The notes: a model not told the origin generated them from the letters alone. A stretch of DNA of 64,000 nt from Tubiluchus corallicola (GCA_030141605.1 JAQGDQ010000066.1:124001-188000), one strand, 5' to 3'. Positions 23,246 to 37,623 are shown, counted from the stretch's first letter. Made by a program: numbers and translations.

Positions 23246-26200
23246 TCATGCCAACTCGTAGTATTTCTGAGTCTTAGGATCAAAATAGCAGTTCAGGGAC
23301 GGATCGTAGAGCAAATCCAACATGTCCTCTTCCTGTTCACTGTCCACAGCATCTATAGCTGGAAAATAAAGTTTTACTATTGCTTTTTTGTGCAACTTGA
23401 CACTCTGCAAGCTGGGATGTAGTGCTCAATACATGCCTAATACTAATGTCATATAGTTTTTAGCAGAAATAGCAAGGATGGCATTTTGAGATGTAGCACC
23501 TAATATAGCTGAAATATAAGCATGTTCACATGCATTTAAGAGAGATAACCAGAGACACTATGCCCCCCCCCCAATAGCAATTTTCTTAGCAGTCACCTAT
23601 TTACTAAGTGGGTTTGGAACTGCAGAACTTTACACTTAAGCGCACGCTTCGAACTACTATGAACTATGAATTTTATTTCACACATCAAAATACAATATTG
23701 TACACATAAATAAACAATAAACAAAATGATTTGAGTAGTGTGAGGTGAGTGTACGACCATACGGTCATTAACACACTCACCTTACTTAAATGAAAATAAA
23801 ATAAAGTTATGCGTGCTTTTGTAGATGACTCAATGAAATTGATGTAATAAAGTAAATGATGTAATAATAGCAAGAAAACATAATATGGAATTACGATTTT
23901 GATATATTGAAATAAGTTTGAAATAAAGTAAATGATGTAATAATAGCAAGGAAACATAAGGAAAACATAATATGTAATTACGATTTTGATATAGGCTGCG
24001 AAGAATGAATAATTTCATTTAAATTGATTTATATCTTTTACTAATAAAGTAACAAAGGTCGTAATGGTACCTATTAGTAAAAGAAGCACTTATTTCCCTA
24101 TTAATGAAATAATGCATTTGTAGTGCAACATTTATACACTTTGGCCAATGATTTATTGCACTGTTCCAATTTACTGGATTTCAATCCATAGAATAGTTGC
24201 TAATGGTATATGTAATCCACATGTCACAGTTTTATTTCCAAGTAAACTTTTTTCCTGTGTTACGGGCTGCCAGAAAAAAATCAAGGACAAACCAGCTACA
24301 GTGTTAGGGGAGGGGCGGGGAGGAACAAGTGCCTTTTTTCTGGTATTTAAAGTATATGCAAACCATTCAGTGCTGTGCTAATGGAAAAGAACTTGTTGTT
24401 TAGAACATTTTTATTTAAATAAACTGAATTAGTTGAATAATCATAAATAATACTGTAACAGTGTAACAGACTTGTCAAATGACAATGACTGTAGATCCTA
24501 TTCTATGGAACCTACAGTTACTGTCACTTAATAAGTACCTATATGTTTGCAACTAGTTTTGTTACTTTGTATAAGCCATAATCATTATCATTTAAATAGT
24601 TAGTGGTATTACACAATTATGTATTCAAATCTGCCAGTTAAATTTTCAAGAACTAATGTACTCAACAAAACTTAATTAAGCAAATACCTGACAGCATGAA
24701 TGTAAACTTGTTACATGAAAATAGAACTAATAATGATGATTTAATTTAAATATCAGCATTCTTACAAAAATTTAATTATTTAGACTAAGACACACCTAAT
24801 TTCTGCTTTTAACTCTATTCTAAGTATCTTATAGTTTAATGTAAACATGGTAAGGAAAAGTACGACCCAAACTTGCTGTTTAAGATAATTTAATATCAAG
24901 TGCACCAGTGGGTCGAAGCATTTTAAAAGGCGTGTGCAGTGAGCATGTAAACTGTATGCACAATGACATCAAGCTGGAAAAAACATATTTCGTTTACGTT
25001 ACGCACTTTCGAGGTAAAATCGAGGACAGTAAGCTGGAAGACGTGAAAATTCAGTGGCAATCCTACCTGCATATGACTGCTTTTACAATTCAAATTCCAA
25101 CAAAAGAATATATTGGAAAATTTGGTACAAAATTATATTATAAGAACAAATCTAATAAAACAAAAAGCGTAATTAAATTTAAAGCTGTTATTTTTACTAG
25201 TCCGTAAAGTGTAAAACTATAATGGAATACTTGGACATGAATTACCTGGAAGCTTATCACGTGTTATAGCAGATTCAACTGACTTCCCCACAGCCGCTGA
25301 AGGACTGAATGATGTCGTCCATTCTCTACAGAAAAATAACAAAAAAATCATGCTATTGATTGATCAGCCTTAGCATTGCTTAACTTCAGGTTTAAAGCAC
25401 ACGTGTGTAACCACTCAACTATTTTGCAAATAGTTGGCATATAGAAAGAATTTTACTAATGTCTAACATGCAAATTAAAAATTATATTAATTATTTACCT
25501 AGGGTTAGACGTGTTTAAGGTGTTTCCAGGCGATGGTTGCAACATCTCATCCTCGTAATGGCTCTCCTCTGCCACTAACTGCATTACAAATAAGGAAAAT
25601 AATATAAGTTATATAATTATTTCAATAGGTATGTGCAGATAAATGAAGGAAGGCACAATTATGAAGCAATGATGATCAAAATAAGAACACTCCTCAAAAT
25701 AAAGCTTGGAATTAACTCTGTAAAGGGCAAAGCTTTGACAATACATAAGGGGCTTATTCTTGGGAATTTCTTGTATTTTTGAATATGCAAAGCAACAAAT
25801 TTTGTCAACTAGTTCATCAACTTATTCGTATAAGAGTTTAAAATTTCGAAGTTGAGTCACATACGACACGTATTATTAATAAAATGTAGTTTCAACCATT
25901 TAAACATTAAAATTATGCACGTAAACTTTATAACTCGAGTCTTAGACAATTGGTCTTTAGTAGTAACTTCTGTAGTAAACATTCATATAATACATTGCAT
26001 GGCAACTTTGAAGAAAATTTCTTCAGGTCTCACAAAATCCTTGAAAAAACACCAGTATAGGATTTGAAATTTGTAAATTTAAGAATCTGTTTTATATACA
26101 AATATGTGATAATAAAACAGAAAAAATGGATTTTTTATACGTGAGTGATGCACAGATACGTACAGAATTAATGTTGTATACAGTCAAAATATGTCAGTAC

Positions 26201-29200
26201 AAATGAATGTGTCTTGCTAATTAATTAACTAATTAAGGAATAGATTGCTACAATTTTTCTACTCTAAACTAAAGACATCCTAATTAGTCATCAAATTTAG
26301 TTACCAAATTTCAACCACAAATGGCTAATACTTTTGTAGTTAAAAAAAGTGATAGACAAAGTAAGTGAATCAGTGGATTTTTTCTACAATCCAAGCTATA
26401 ATTTAGCTTTTCCACTGTTCCAACACAGTTATTGCAAAATTCAGATATGAATGCTATTGCGTTACCGGAGGTTTCCATGTTCCTGTCATTAGCTCTCCTG
26501 TATCTCCACCAGTACTCTGAAGAGAATTCTCATAAATAGTTACGGCCGTTGCCGTATTTTCCGATTCCTACAAAAGTCAAAATGACTATTTTGATCCAAA
26601 AAAGTATATAAGTACATAACTATAATGAAATTACTTGAGTACAATTGCCAGCAGCAAAATTTTTGCTGCGATAAGGCCACAAAGCTGTTCCCATATGCAC
26701 TCATATGATCTCGTTATAATTTTGTCAAAATTTTGTCAATTTTCATCGAGCACAAAGAAAAGTCACCCCAGCATGGTAAAATCTCTAAACAAACTTACTC
26801 AATATAAAAAGTTTGCGGCACGATTACATTACAATGACTTTTGGAAAATAACTAGTTTATCAGATATGAAATTACCACAAAAGCTGATTTTCTTTCAACA
26901 AAATAATAGGTTACAGGCCCAATGGCATAAATATGTTACGCTAGTAAGACTGAAATTCTGCTGCCAAATCGTAATTCCAAAGTGACATCGAATCTAACGA
27001 CTTCACATTATCAAACTAAAATTTATGGCAAAATAGTTTGCTTTTTACAGTTCAACTTCTGCAAGCCCTATACTCAGAGCATTACTGATGCTTGGTTATG
27101 AAGGAATTGCAACCTATCACATTATCAAGGATAATCTTCTAAAATCCTGATAGCTGGTTGAAATGTCATAGCCATATCTGGATGTCTATACATTCCTACT
27201 GAACACGAAACTGTCCAAAATAAACTTTGAACCAGGCACGCACTTATCCGTTTGCTGACCAAACTCAACATTATTTTATTTCCGTCATTAAGCACACACC
27301 ATGCTCACATCTGCTCTCAATTCACTTCACAAAAAATTACTCAAGAAATGGATTAGCAGTCTAATAATAGCAAAGCCAGTAGCAAAACTACTAAATGGCT
27401 AGACTGACTAATTTTGTACCGGGTCGTTGTGGGCAGCATCTTCATTTTCCTCTCTTCTCAAAAGCTCCAACATTCTGGCTTCATATGAGGCCGTTAGGTC
27501 CTGCATCTGATACTTGCTGGCATCATAATCATCCCTGGCATCATCACGCACTTCAGGCTTCTTTAACGTCTGTAAAACAGAGTTTTATGATTTAAAGTGT
27601 CCTTTGTGTTTTACTAAAACTTAGTGTGCGCCAGTCATTGGTAGTTGTTATAATATCAATGTTGTGTATTTCTTGCATCTGGACATAATTTAATAACACA
27701 CCACACACCTGTACAAACCTGAAGCACAAAAGATCACTGATTTGGAGACTGTGCTTGCAATGAAGAGTTTTCATTAAGTTCAGTCTCTACAGCCTGTGAA
27801 TTAAACCTATAGTTTTTCGTTACGCTGTGGATTTTATCAAAGGTAAACAAAGACACATTGGCAGATATAAAATTTTAACACCCATTAAATGCAGCACAAT
27901 TAGTGTTCCATTTGGGACATTCTAAACAAACTGAACATATTTTACACTTTAACAATGATATTACAACAGTCATCATGTGAGACTCTGTTTGCAGCTGCAA
28001 GATGATTAATCTGTAGGCCAGGAAATGTCATTTATAATAGTTTCTGTGTGAAAAGTTTTGATTAGCCACCGTGATTCCTTGCTTCTACTATAACGAGTCT
28101 TCAGTATTTATTAAATTTGTACATGAAGTATGCAGCACAATATGGTATTAAGGTGAACTATACAAAAACAAAACTTTTAAAATTCAAACCGATAAATTAT
28201 ACTAGGTTCCCCACAGCAGAAACTAATATCATTAAATCTTGTACAGAAGAAAAGTACCTTGGCCATCTTTTAACAACAGATAAAACAGACAATACGGATA
28301 CTGACCGACAGCGTCGTTTGATCTACATTTGCTCAAACAAATTAATTCGATATTTTTCTAACTGCAGTACAGAAGTCAAACGAACTTTGTTCAAAGCATA
28401 TTGCTCTAACTTTTATTGTGCCGCATTATGGAATAACTATTACGACTACAGCTTAAATAATTTAAAAGTTGCTTATAATAAAGGGATCAGAATTTTGTTT
28501 AATCTACCTTATGACTGCTCGGCTAGACAAATGTATATAGAACTAAGTTTATCATATTATGATTTTATTATTAGAAGATCTATTTATTCACTAAAAATTA
28601 GAGCTACTAACACTTACAATGAATTGATAAATAATATATTTACCAGTGACTGTTTATTTATATCTAGATTGTATAAGCATTGGAATAAATGCCTGCATAC
28701 TGTAGCCCAATAAAGCAAAGTTGTAAATATTGTAAATACTTAATTAACTATATTTAATTGTGAGAGATTACTAATCAATAATTGTATATTGATTTATGTA
28801 AGTTTGATTGTGAACTTGTAATTTGTATTGTAATATGGACTTTGTTCTGAAATAAAAATATTCAGTCAATCAATCAATCAAATACAGAAAAGATACAATA
28901 AATGGACTATATTACACAAATGACAGAAACTTCTTTAACTGCTCTCTCACTCACGTGCAGAACTTATTAACTGATTGTCTAACTCCAATCCAGGTAGTGG
29001 TCACTGAGCGTCATCTCAAAAGGCCATGGATTCAGTTCCAGAACAATTGAGCTACCTCCACAATTTTCTCTTTTCACAAACTAACCTTTCAATCAGTAAT
29101 GCACATGAAAAAAGGAAAACATAAGTAATCATAAACAGATGCAATTTTACTAGGGTTGGGAAGAACAGCTAAATAACTGATATGCCAAAAAAAGGAAAAC

Positions 29201-32200
29201 TTATAAAATTTACATAACTTACCAGCGACTGCCTGACTTCCTCATTTGACAATTCGCGCAGTGTTTTTCTGTTAACGCTAGTTCTGGTCTTCAATTTACT
29301 CTCCTGACCATGTGCTGTGCATGTAGGAGCTCCAGATGTAGAAACAACTGTCACAACGTCCTTCTCAACAAATTCCACAGGATTTTCACCTAAGCTATTT
29401 TTATAATTGTCGCTATGGTAAATATTTTCAGTTGGGGTTTTGTAATTGTCGCTGTCATAAGCATTAGTTCTGTTGGCCTCTTGCTTATCTAATTTTCCAT
29501 CAAGCTGGGAGACATTTTTACTAGAAACATTTCTGGGTTTACGTCGATCTGAAAAATATTTGAATCAAATTATGTAAAAATAACATATTTATATACAAAT
29601 ATGTGACACATAAGCTTTCCAATGAAATTATATTAGCTTTTGTAAACAATTCCTAGTGACCATTTAAATGTACCAAATTTAATTTAACCGATTTCTAAAT
29701 CATAACGACTTAAAACGACATACAACAAAATGAACAACATCTTACCACTTCTGTTTGACTGATCACTCAATGCATCACCAGTGTCATCGTCAAGGACAAA
29801 ATCAGATTCAGGACTAGCCATTTGTCTTGATAAAGTCACTCCCTTCTGGAAAAATATTGAATGGTGTTAAACACTCATGTAGCAAATGCAATGTGAATAT
29901 ATAAATGTATGTGTTCTGTGAAAGATGTAAACAGATGTAAAGATGTAAAAATCAGTAAACAGCATAAAACGTAGCGAAAAGTGAAAGGAAAAGATGGTGA
30001 GAAAATTGTTACAATACACAGTTGCATTTTACTACTGCAGAAAGTAAAGCGTTGTAGCACTTCGGCTGTTTATCGTCTTTCTTTTACGACTTCGAAACCT
30101 TCGAGTAGGAGTCCAGTGATCAAAGGCAGATTCTACTCAAACTAGATGGTTGAGGTGAGAATGGGACTTGATTCATTATAAGGCTATGCCGTTAGGATGA
30201 GCCGCTGGACTGACAAAGGTGTCTCGGCCACGTTCCAATTTGTCTACTTCTTCTCTCTATGAAATAAACAGCCTTAAGCAGAACGAAAGTGCCCAGAGCA
30301 AGAACTGAAGCAGTTCATCCATCCTAACATTGACGAGTTTTAACTTCGGTTGCTAAGAGAACACCAAGAATGTGGGACATACACTTTGCCTCATTTTTCT
30401 CGAGAACATTTGTATGGTCTACTGTATGCTTACCTTTGCTGGTGTGCACACTGGACTTACTGGGGATATTGTCCTATGTGGTGCAACTGATGGCGGTGAC
30501 TCAAACCGGTACAATCTGTCTGGTGGAGACTCACCCTTTCCCCTACAAACAAAACAATAAAACTATGTAAAATGATAAACAATATAATATAAACAAATTA
30601 AACTAATTTTTACAGAAAACGTCTGCACAAAAATTATTTTTATACGTATACTAACTTCTGTTAATTCAATATTAAACTTAGATGGCAGCAACACTATCTC
30701 TGTGCCATCTATAACTGCTACGCAGTATGTTGACTCTTTGAACTTTAGTTTAATATAGAGGGTCAAAGTAATAAATGGAGAATTCGTGAAATAAATGACA
30801 CACAGAAAGACAATCAATATAATTTAACTGAATACAATCAAAATTTATGAATGTTGTCTGGGTGTCTGATCTGTCGTGAGTACATGTCATCCCTCCAAAA
30901 ACTCAGTGCAGAGTGACAGATAAAGCTGGTAAATTCTAAATATGCTCTCACCAAGTGTTTCAATTTAGCTAAAACTTGTTCATCAGTTTACTAATACAAA
31001 CAAACCTCTGGGTCATATCCCCATTAGATCCTTTGTGCTGGACCCGCCTAATCTGGCCAGCCATTGGTAAAATATTCTGATTTAGGCTATTTATTATATC
31101 CTCAACCGAATCGCCTTCTGCCAGACGTAAATCCTTCGATTCTTTATCATTCTTTAGACGTCTATTAACAGGCGTACTGGAAGGAGGCAACTTGTGAACA
31201 TTTGCGCGACGAGAGCGGACGGATGATTTTGAGCTTTCTTCAGAAGATGACTGACTGGCATTTGTGATGGATATGTTCCCTGTACTTTTACTTTTTGGCA
31301 CCCCTATAGTAGTAAAATAAGTAGTATGGCATTAATTAACAGTCAAGCAAAAAATATCATGATTAAGCATATATTAGCATATTATTACTTTTGACACAAA
31401 TTTTAATAGACGGCAACCGCAACAAGCAAATAGTGTTATTATTTGTCATATTGGACATTACATGGCGACATCCACTGGCAGGAAATAGGAAGCATCATAT
31501 TCTGGTGAGTAATAATAATTTTAGGAAGGAGTTACAATTACCCAGACAATTTAAATACACTAACCCTTTACAAACAGCTAGTAAATGTACCGAAAATTGA
31601 GAAGGATAAGTTTAGGTACTAGCTCACTGTAGACTGAAACAGAAATGTAATTGTATAGTTTAGCAATAGACACAACTCAAAGAAATAATGAAATGAATTA
31701 TGAAAAGTACAAGACTCTAAGGAACAGGCCAATACCTGTTGGTGCCTGCAACGTCGAACTGCCTTGTTGTTCAGCACTGCGAACATGAAACTGCCGTTTT
31801 CGAATTTCGGCAGATCGAGACTGTCGTGGTCTCTCCTGTGGAGGTTGTGGAATGATGTTCTCACCTGTGTTGTAATATTTATGTAGTATGAGGTAAACTA
31901 GTGTTGTTTAGTTTACTTGCCAATTCAATCTGTGGCAAAGTTGCGTGACCATCCCAGCAATAGCAGCTTTTTAAATTTTTGAGCATGATAGCTTGCTGTG
32001 GAAAACAGTACAGTACTATTTTTCTAAGAGAAGGTTGTTAGCTTATTAGTAATTTGACAAAATTGACGAAATTGGTTTGTTGTGGGGAAATCTTGTTCTA
32101 ATCACAAAAAAGAAGCATACTGTATAAGTGAACAAAACTTGCAACCTATCAGCTTTATTAGACTTAGTGATTTATCAGAAGTTCTGAAAAAAATAATTTG

Positions 32201-35200
32201 AGTATGTGAAATAGAAATGCCTAAAAATTATTAGTAAATCTGACGTACATGAAAAACAGAACTGCATACAGAACTTTTGATGATGAATCAAGCTACTAAT
32301 TTTGAATAGTAAAGTCTAATAAAGTTGTTATGTCACAAACTTTGTTCATAAATGCCATATCTTTCATTTTTATAATTCACTAATTACCCATACAAGAAAG
32401 CTTGAAATCAAATTTCAAAATTTCTGAAATCACTAGTTTTAAATCACGCCTTTTGACAAAACCACTATTTCATAAATCACCATTTCACAAAATTACTTTT
32501 ACTAGATAGGCCTGGGAAAGGTAACAAAAATTACTAACTCATTTACAGATACTCAACTTTTACTAGATAGGCCTGGGAAAGGTAACAAAAATTACTAACT
32601 CATTAACAGATACTCAACGATCAATTACAAAAATTAAAGTGCAGCTAGGAATTCACTGTAAAAAAAATCAGTGTACTTTAACTTATTCATAGAAAAAGTT
32701 TCAAAACTTAAATTTAATTCACTTAGCAGTTAGGCTACACTTACTTTTAAACACATAATCATAAATTCAGCATTGGTTTCTACAAGTAAGTGAAAATGTA
32801 CATACCTTGAGCTTGTGGCCTTTTCGGTCCTGAAGACACTCTTTTTTTACTTGTTACTGGCTCTGGTATAGGAACACGAGAACCAAAAGCAATATGGGTG
32901 CCCTTATTATCCTCTTTTGAGTTTCTTCTGCTGCTATTACTCGACAAGATAGAACCACCTAAAATCAGTTGTCAGAATTTTGTCATCAGTGCACATTTTT
33001 AAGTAAATACAGGGTGTTTCAGAAAAAACAGAGCAGTAGATAAAGCTAATATGCATATATTGGAATGTACAACAATGAAATCGAACCGTAGGAAAAGTGG
33101 TGTTATGCAAATATAATTTCATTTTGATGTCATTATGATGTTCAGATTCACACTGTATGAAGCAAGTTGCTCAAAGCAACCAATCTAATGAACAGAAGAA
33201 TGTTTTTCATAACAATCAATTACAATCAGTTATAGAATTCAATCAACTATAACGCTATTTTACAAGAATTACGACGATGAAAAATCATTGTATCTAAGTA
33301 GTAACCCCAGTGGACTATGTGTTATTGCGCAAAGGTAATTAGCGTAACGCTACTTGATTTCCCCATAAGGACAGCTATATTTGTCAAGCGACCTTTGCAG
33401 ATTTTCAGAAAAAGAAGATAAGTCAGCAACACATTTGATTTGCATTGGCAAGTGAAAAAATAATCGATGATCAGAAACAAAAATTGATTGTAACTGATTG
33501 AATCAATTAACTGGTTGACCACCAAATGCATACAAAGTGTGTTTAAACAGATGTGCACTTACAAGAATCACTGGAATCGGTTCTCTGATAAGTTCTAGGA
33601 GATGTAGCTATTAAACTTGATGTTATTCTTGCAAATGTGATGACCTAGAAATACATTAATCAGGTTACACAAAAACACAAAAACTTCAGATTACCCGTGC
33701 TGCATTAATACAAACACCTTAGCACCTTTTTAGCATTATAGTAAGTCCCTAGCTTAAAGAGGTTTCGTTTCAATGACATTGAACATTTGTCAGCTTTTTC
33801 TCACTTAACGACGTGTTTCATTTTAACGATGATTTTTTTGCTTTGTTTGATTTTATTTTATGACTTTATTTTAGCAACAACTTTTTTACCTGATTTGAAA
33901 CATTAAAACAGTACCTATTGCATTATTTTTTCCAAGCATCTCCAGGCATAGGATGCAAACTTTATTCAAAGAAGTTTTGCCTGCAATCTGTTGCTATAGC
34001 AACCAGTATCTGGACGAAATTGTTCCAAGGCCACCTCTGGGCCTGGCTTTTACTGCGCTGGGTTTTACCACCAATTGCACACATATGGCTTCCACATTAA
34101 CAAAAGAGAAACCGCTAGTTACGTAGTGGTAAAAGAAATAAGTGGTTTCAAACAAGCAGAAAGAGATTACTCAGTAGAAATGTGAATAAAATTCATAAAG
34201 CATTTAAATTATGTGAATTAAGAAGCATTGATTTTTTTCACATATCTCAATTTTTTTACAATAGTTTCTATGTAAGTTCTGACTTCATTTAACGACTTTT
34301 TGCTTAACTCGCATTTTGCTGTAATAAATAACGTCATTAAGCAAGGACTTATTGTACTGCACAATTGGCAATTTCTACTATATGTACCAAATTTAGTCAC
34401 TTTTAGAACTCTTAGAAAACTTTTAGAAAATAAAGTGAAACACAATTAAATGTGCAGGGTTACCTGTGTGATACATGTCAGGTCTGAAGGCAACTTGTAC
34501 ATGGGTGGAATCTCTTCTGAATCACCATCATTAATCCCACACATTTCAACTAAATATAGCAAAAATAGTTATGATATTACTGCATCATGTAACACCCATA
34601 ACAGGCAATCTAAATTTCGCAAATAAAAGTCATAGTGGTACTTTCATCAGATAACATAACATAACTCCATAAACTTCAATAAAACACTATTAAATAAAAA
34701 ATTTGCAGTGCATGAACAAGACGTTGCCACATGAATTATTCAGTAAGACTAAGGTAACTCGTTAATCAATATTTAACCAAAACCAGTTCAGTGCATGTCT
34801 TAGCACAAAATTGAAAGGCTGAAAATTATCTAAGAAGGCAAGAATAAATTATCTACGAAGAATTTATTCCTGAAATCAAACAACGACGAAAATCCTAACC
34901 AAAGACATATAAACAGTTGGCACATGTGCGACTCAATCATTTGTTACGAAAACTTTTAAAAACGCTTATTAATAACCTACCATTATCACCGGTTGTATCA
35001 GTTGGTTGGCACTTCATAGTAAATAAACGACGTAACCGACAATTGGCACACACAGTTAAACAGTCAATGACTTTATAGGAATGACCTTTCCACAATGCAG
35101 GAACCAGTGACAGAATATCAATGCCAAGATGAAGCCACTAAAACCATAAATTAGAAAATTAATGTAAAAGTAATACACCGGATTTTCTTTAAAAAAAATT

Positions 35201-37623
35201 AAGGTTAGTTGACGTTCTTGTGCAGCTGTATGTGAATTTCCAATAAATAGGTCCTAATAGAACTATAACAGAAAATTATAGCTAAAAACGTATTCCTAAG
35301 TGAAGTGGTAATCGAATCATAATAAGAAAATTATGGCTAAATGCCATATTTATCCATGAAGCCATACTTCAAACAGTCGTCTCTTAGGCAACAATGAATA
35401 CAAAGTCTTAAGGGAGCACATAAAAATTAAATAAATAAGGCCGAAAGCATTAAAGAACAAAAATTAGTTTTACTACCAATTATTAAACATTTTTTTAGCC
35501 ATTGCTAATACACTTCATGGCAATATATTGTTAATAAAAGCAATTATAATTTTAACAACACAAGGTCCTGATAGGCATGTGCATCACAATTTTGTTCCAC
35601 GACTCTTATGGCAAATTAAACCATAATTCGTGCTTTATCTAGCTTAGATACTGATAATGTATCACTAATCCAATAATAATCAGTAGATATATTACTTCAC
35701 TTAGCATAACATTCTACATTTAATGAACATCTTAAGAATCAGCTGCCTTGTTAATGAGCCAAGCACTTTATGATTTTCGAACAATTACTATAATACTATA
35801 ATAAGTAATGTAGATTTAAGTTTATTGCATTTTTTGCATATTACTTACTACTGCACGCTTAACCAAAGATAATGGAAGACGGGCATGAAGAGTAGTAACT
35901 TGTACATCTTTCTGTGCAGTCGACAATGCAATGCGCCTCTTAACTGAACTTGTATCAGTAACACTAAAAAATTACCAAATAAACAAAAACATTCTTTACT
36001 AATAAAGATCAATAATACTAATTAATTTAAAATCAAAATTAAGTGAAGTTTCCATGACAGTTGATATTTTAATAATCTTGATAAATTTTGACAAAAAATT
36101 AAGGTTTACATAAAAATACATCCTTATGAATGTATGTACATCTATACCACAGATAACTATGTATATATAATATAATATACTGCTAGAAATGTTTGACTTT
36201 TCTAATAAAAACTTAATAAAATCTATTATATAGTTGTTTATGAAATGAATATCGTTCTTGTTATAAAGAATTTAAAAACATCATAATACAATATAACCAC
36301 CCCATTACGAAGTAACTTTATGACCACAAAAATTTATGTTTGTTGTCGAGAAAGTGTCATAATCTCTCATTTAAAAGGATTTTGCAATATTTATCTCACT
36401 GCTAAGCTGGTTTTAACACAACATTTACTACTTTTATTATTATTATTTTACAATATAAATATGTTTACAACATTTATTCTATAATTCTGCTATTCTGTAA
36501 TAGCGAAAGAGCAACAAAATAGTCACTGCCTTGTAATGATTGTTTTATCGATGATTGATTTATTGACTGGATTAGAGTCCGTAATAGAATAATCTGTTAC
36601 AGGCACTAATCCAGTCAATCTTAGTGTCATAAATAACATTTCTGAATGTTATTAGTTAATTATTAGTTATTATTAGTTAACAATTGACTAGCACAAATTT
36701 TTTTTATAAAAATCAGTTAACAGTTGATTTCATGTGGTTACGAGGCAAAAATAATATATCACATACCCTATTTCCACGGAGAAGTCTTGTCCAATGGGAA
36801 TATATATTTGCAAGACAATAAACCGTTGTAACAACATCACTAAACAAAATAAAAAACTAATTACACATTACATGGTGTCACTCTGATGCAAATAAGAACA
36901 CTAAATATTAGAAAAAGAGTATATATAAAACAATGAGAGCAAATTATACACCAAGATAAGAAATAAAAAAGAGTGATAAATAAAAAAATGAAAATTATCT
37001 TTCTCATTCAACTTACGATTAATTTTGGAATCCTTTGGTATCTGCATTCGAGCAGTAGTACTTGTGCCCTCCAGCGAGTACACATAACCCTTTGTCTGTT
37101 TGTCATATACCTAGTTATATCACATGCGATACAGTAAAACAACAAATCTGCAAAAACTAGAATATACATGAACTACAAAAGCTGTACTAATTGTTGCTAT
37201 GCAACAAGAATTTTCAGTGCTACGTGAAAAGCCCATACTCAAAAATAAATAATTGACTGTGACAAAGTGATAATCTGCAAAGCCTACGAATCGCTATTCA
37301 AAAATGTTGAAAAGATTTTAAATAAATGGTAATATTTTGAGTAAAATTTTAATCTATTGTTTACATAAGTTTTGCAAAGTTTACTTGGATTATGAATGAG
37401 GTTATACATAAAAAATAATCTAAATTTGACTATTTATAAACTCAAATTTTTTTATAGCAAGGTTAATTAGTGAGTTGGGATATAAAAAATATGAGAAGGT
37501 AAGAGTTTTCCGAACCTTTCGAATGCCAGAACCTCCAGTTAGCTTCCATTTTGCCACTGGATCTTTCCCTTGAGCACTGAATATTTCAACATGAGTGCCA
37601 CCTTGATATTCATTTTTGAACAT
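23246..37623 (-). CDS. CFAP20DC: CFAP20 domain-containing protein (CFAP20DC/C3orf67-like), complete, 18 coding exons
   Basis: Member of the CFAP20-domain family linked to cilia; molecular role poorly known. Coding exons in transcript order (high-low): 37623-37516, 37110-37017, 36839-36767, 35963-35849, 35137-34981, 34549-34464, 33644-33563, 32958-32806, 31864-31736, 31303-31006, 30542-30434, 29845-29746, 29548-29223, 27569-27420, 26567-26466, 25578-25499, 25325-25246, 23358-23246. All 17 junctions keep phase; total 2,355 nt, 784 residues plus TGA. The start [18 protein letters not shown] is the family signature, and exons 1-5 (about 180 residues) form the CFAP20 fold, including [18 protein letters not shown]. 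The middle is low-complexity, rich in Ser, Arg, Asp and Glu, probably disordered, with islands such as [15 protein letters not shown] and [11 protein letters not shown]. The C-terminus ends in the conserved [20 protein letters not shown] motif. Tail-to-tail with UROC1, head-to-head with MAGI. Exact exon ends are hand-called; cDNA could move some by a few bases. Confidence 0.93.
23846..23996. repeat. 76-bp tandem duplication, two copies
   Basis: The block starting aataaagtaaatgatgtaat and ending attacgattttgatata occurs at 23846 and again at 23922. The second copy carries a small insertion. It is in the last CFAP20DC intron. Confidence 0.85.
28081..28881 (+). mobile_element. 5'-truncated LINE (CR1/L2-Crack-like) 3' end, antisense in CFAP20DC intron
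   Basis: An open frame from about 28075 to the TAA at 28711-28713 encodes the part of a non-LTR reverse transcriptase just after the FADD motif: [20 protein letters not shown], then [36 protein letters not shown] and [17 protein letters not shown]. About 150 bp of 3' UTR follows and ends in a (AATC)n tail at 28863-28880, typical of CR1/L2-type elements. No upstream RT core is present. The frame is intact over about 210 codons, suggesting fairly recent insertion. It lies between CFAP20DC exons 13 and 14, on the opposite strand. Confidence 0.9.
28985..29060 (+). repeat. Possible tRNA-like (SINE head) relic
   Basis: Agtggtcactgagcg resembles a Pol III A box and ggattcagttcc, some 30 bases later, resembles a B box. 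No complete cloverleaf can be drawn and no second copy was found in the window. Confidence 0.25.
32496..32617. repeat. 61-bp tandem duplication, two copies
   Basis: The unit begins cttttactagataggcctgg and repeats exactly 61 bp later (32496 and 32557) with essentially one substitution. Near identity implies a recent duplication. It lies in a CFAP20DC intron. Confidence 0.95.
33740..34358. mobile_element. Inverted-repeat MITE, pogo/Tigger-like ends
   Basis: The left end reads tagtaagtccctagcttaaa. The complement of the right end reads acaataagtccttgcttaat, followed by related ttaacgac blocks on both sides. Such ends flank non-autonomous pogo-like elements in many animals (family knowledge). 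No transposase frame was seen. The exact ends are uncertain by a few bases. It lies between CFAP20DC exons 6 and 7. Confidence 0.6.
36562..36619. repeat. 58-bp two-stage hairpin
   Basis: Attgactggattag and ctaatccagtcaat form a perfect 14-bp outer stem. Inside it gtaataga and tctgttac pair over 8 bp with one G-T type mismatch, leaving an ATAA loop. It lies in the CFAP20DC intron between exons 3 and 4. Function unknown. Confidence 0.8.

Noticed and set aside
23562-23572. Short poly-C run
   Set aside because: Simple homopolymer with no associated structure.
24908-25207. 99-residue + strand frame in the last CFAP20DC intron
   Set aside because: Starts at a non-ATG codon, no recognised domain and no splice context; may be chance.
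28117-28713. LINE frame read as a host gene starting with methionine at 28117
   Set aside because: The codon there is TTG, the frame is open further upstream, and the content is reverse transcriptase, not a host gene.
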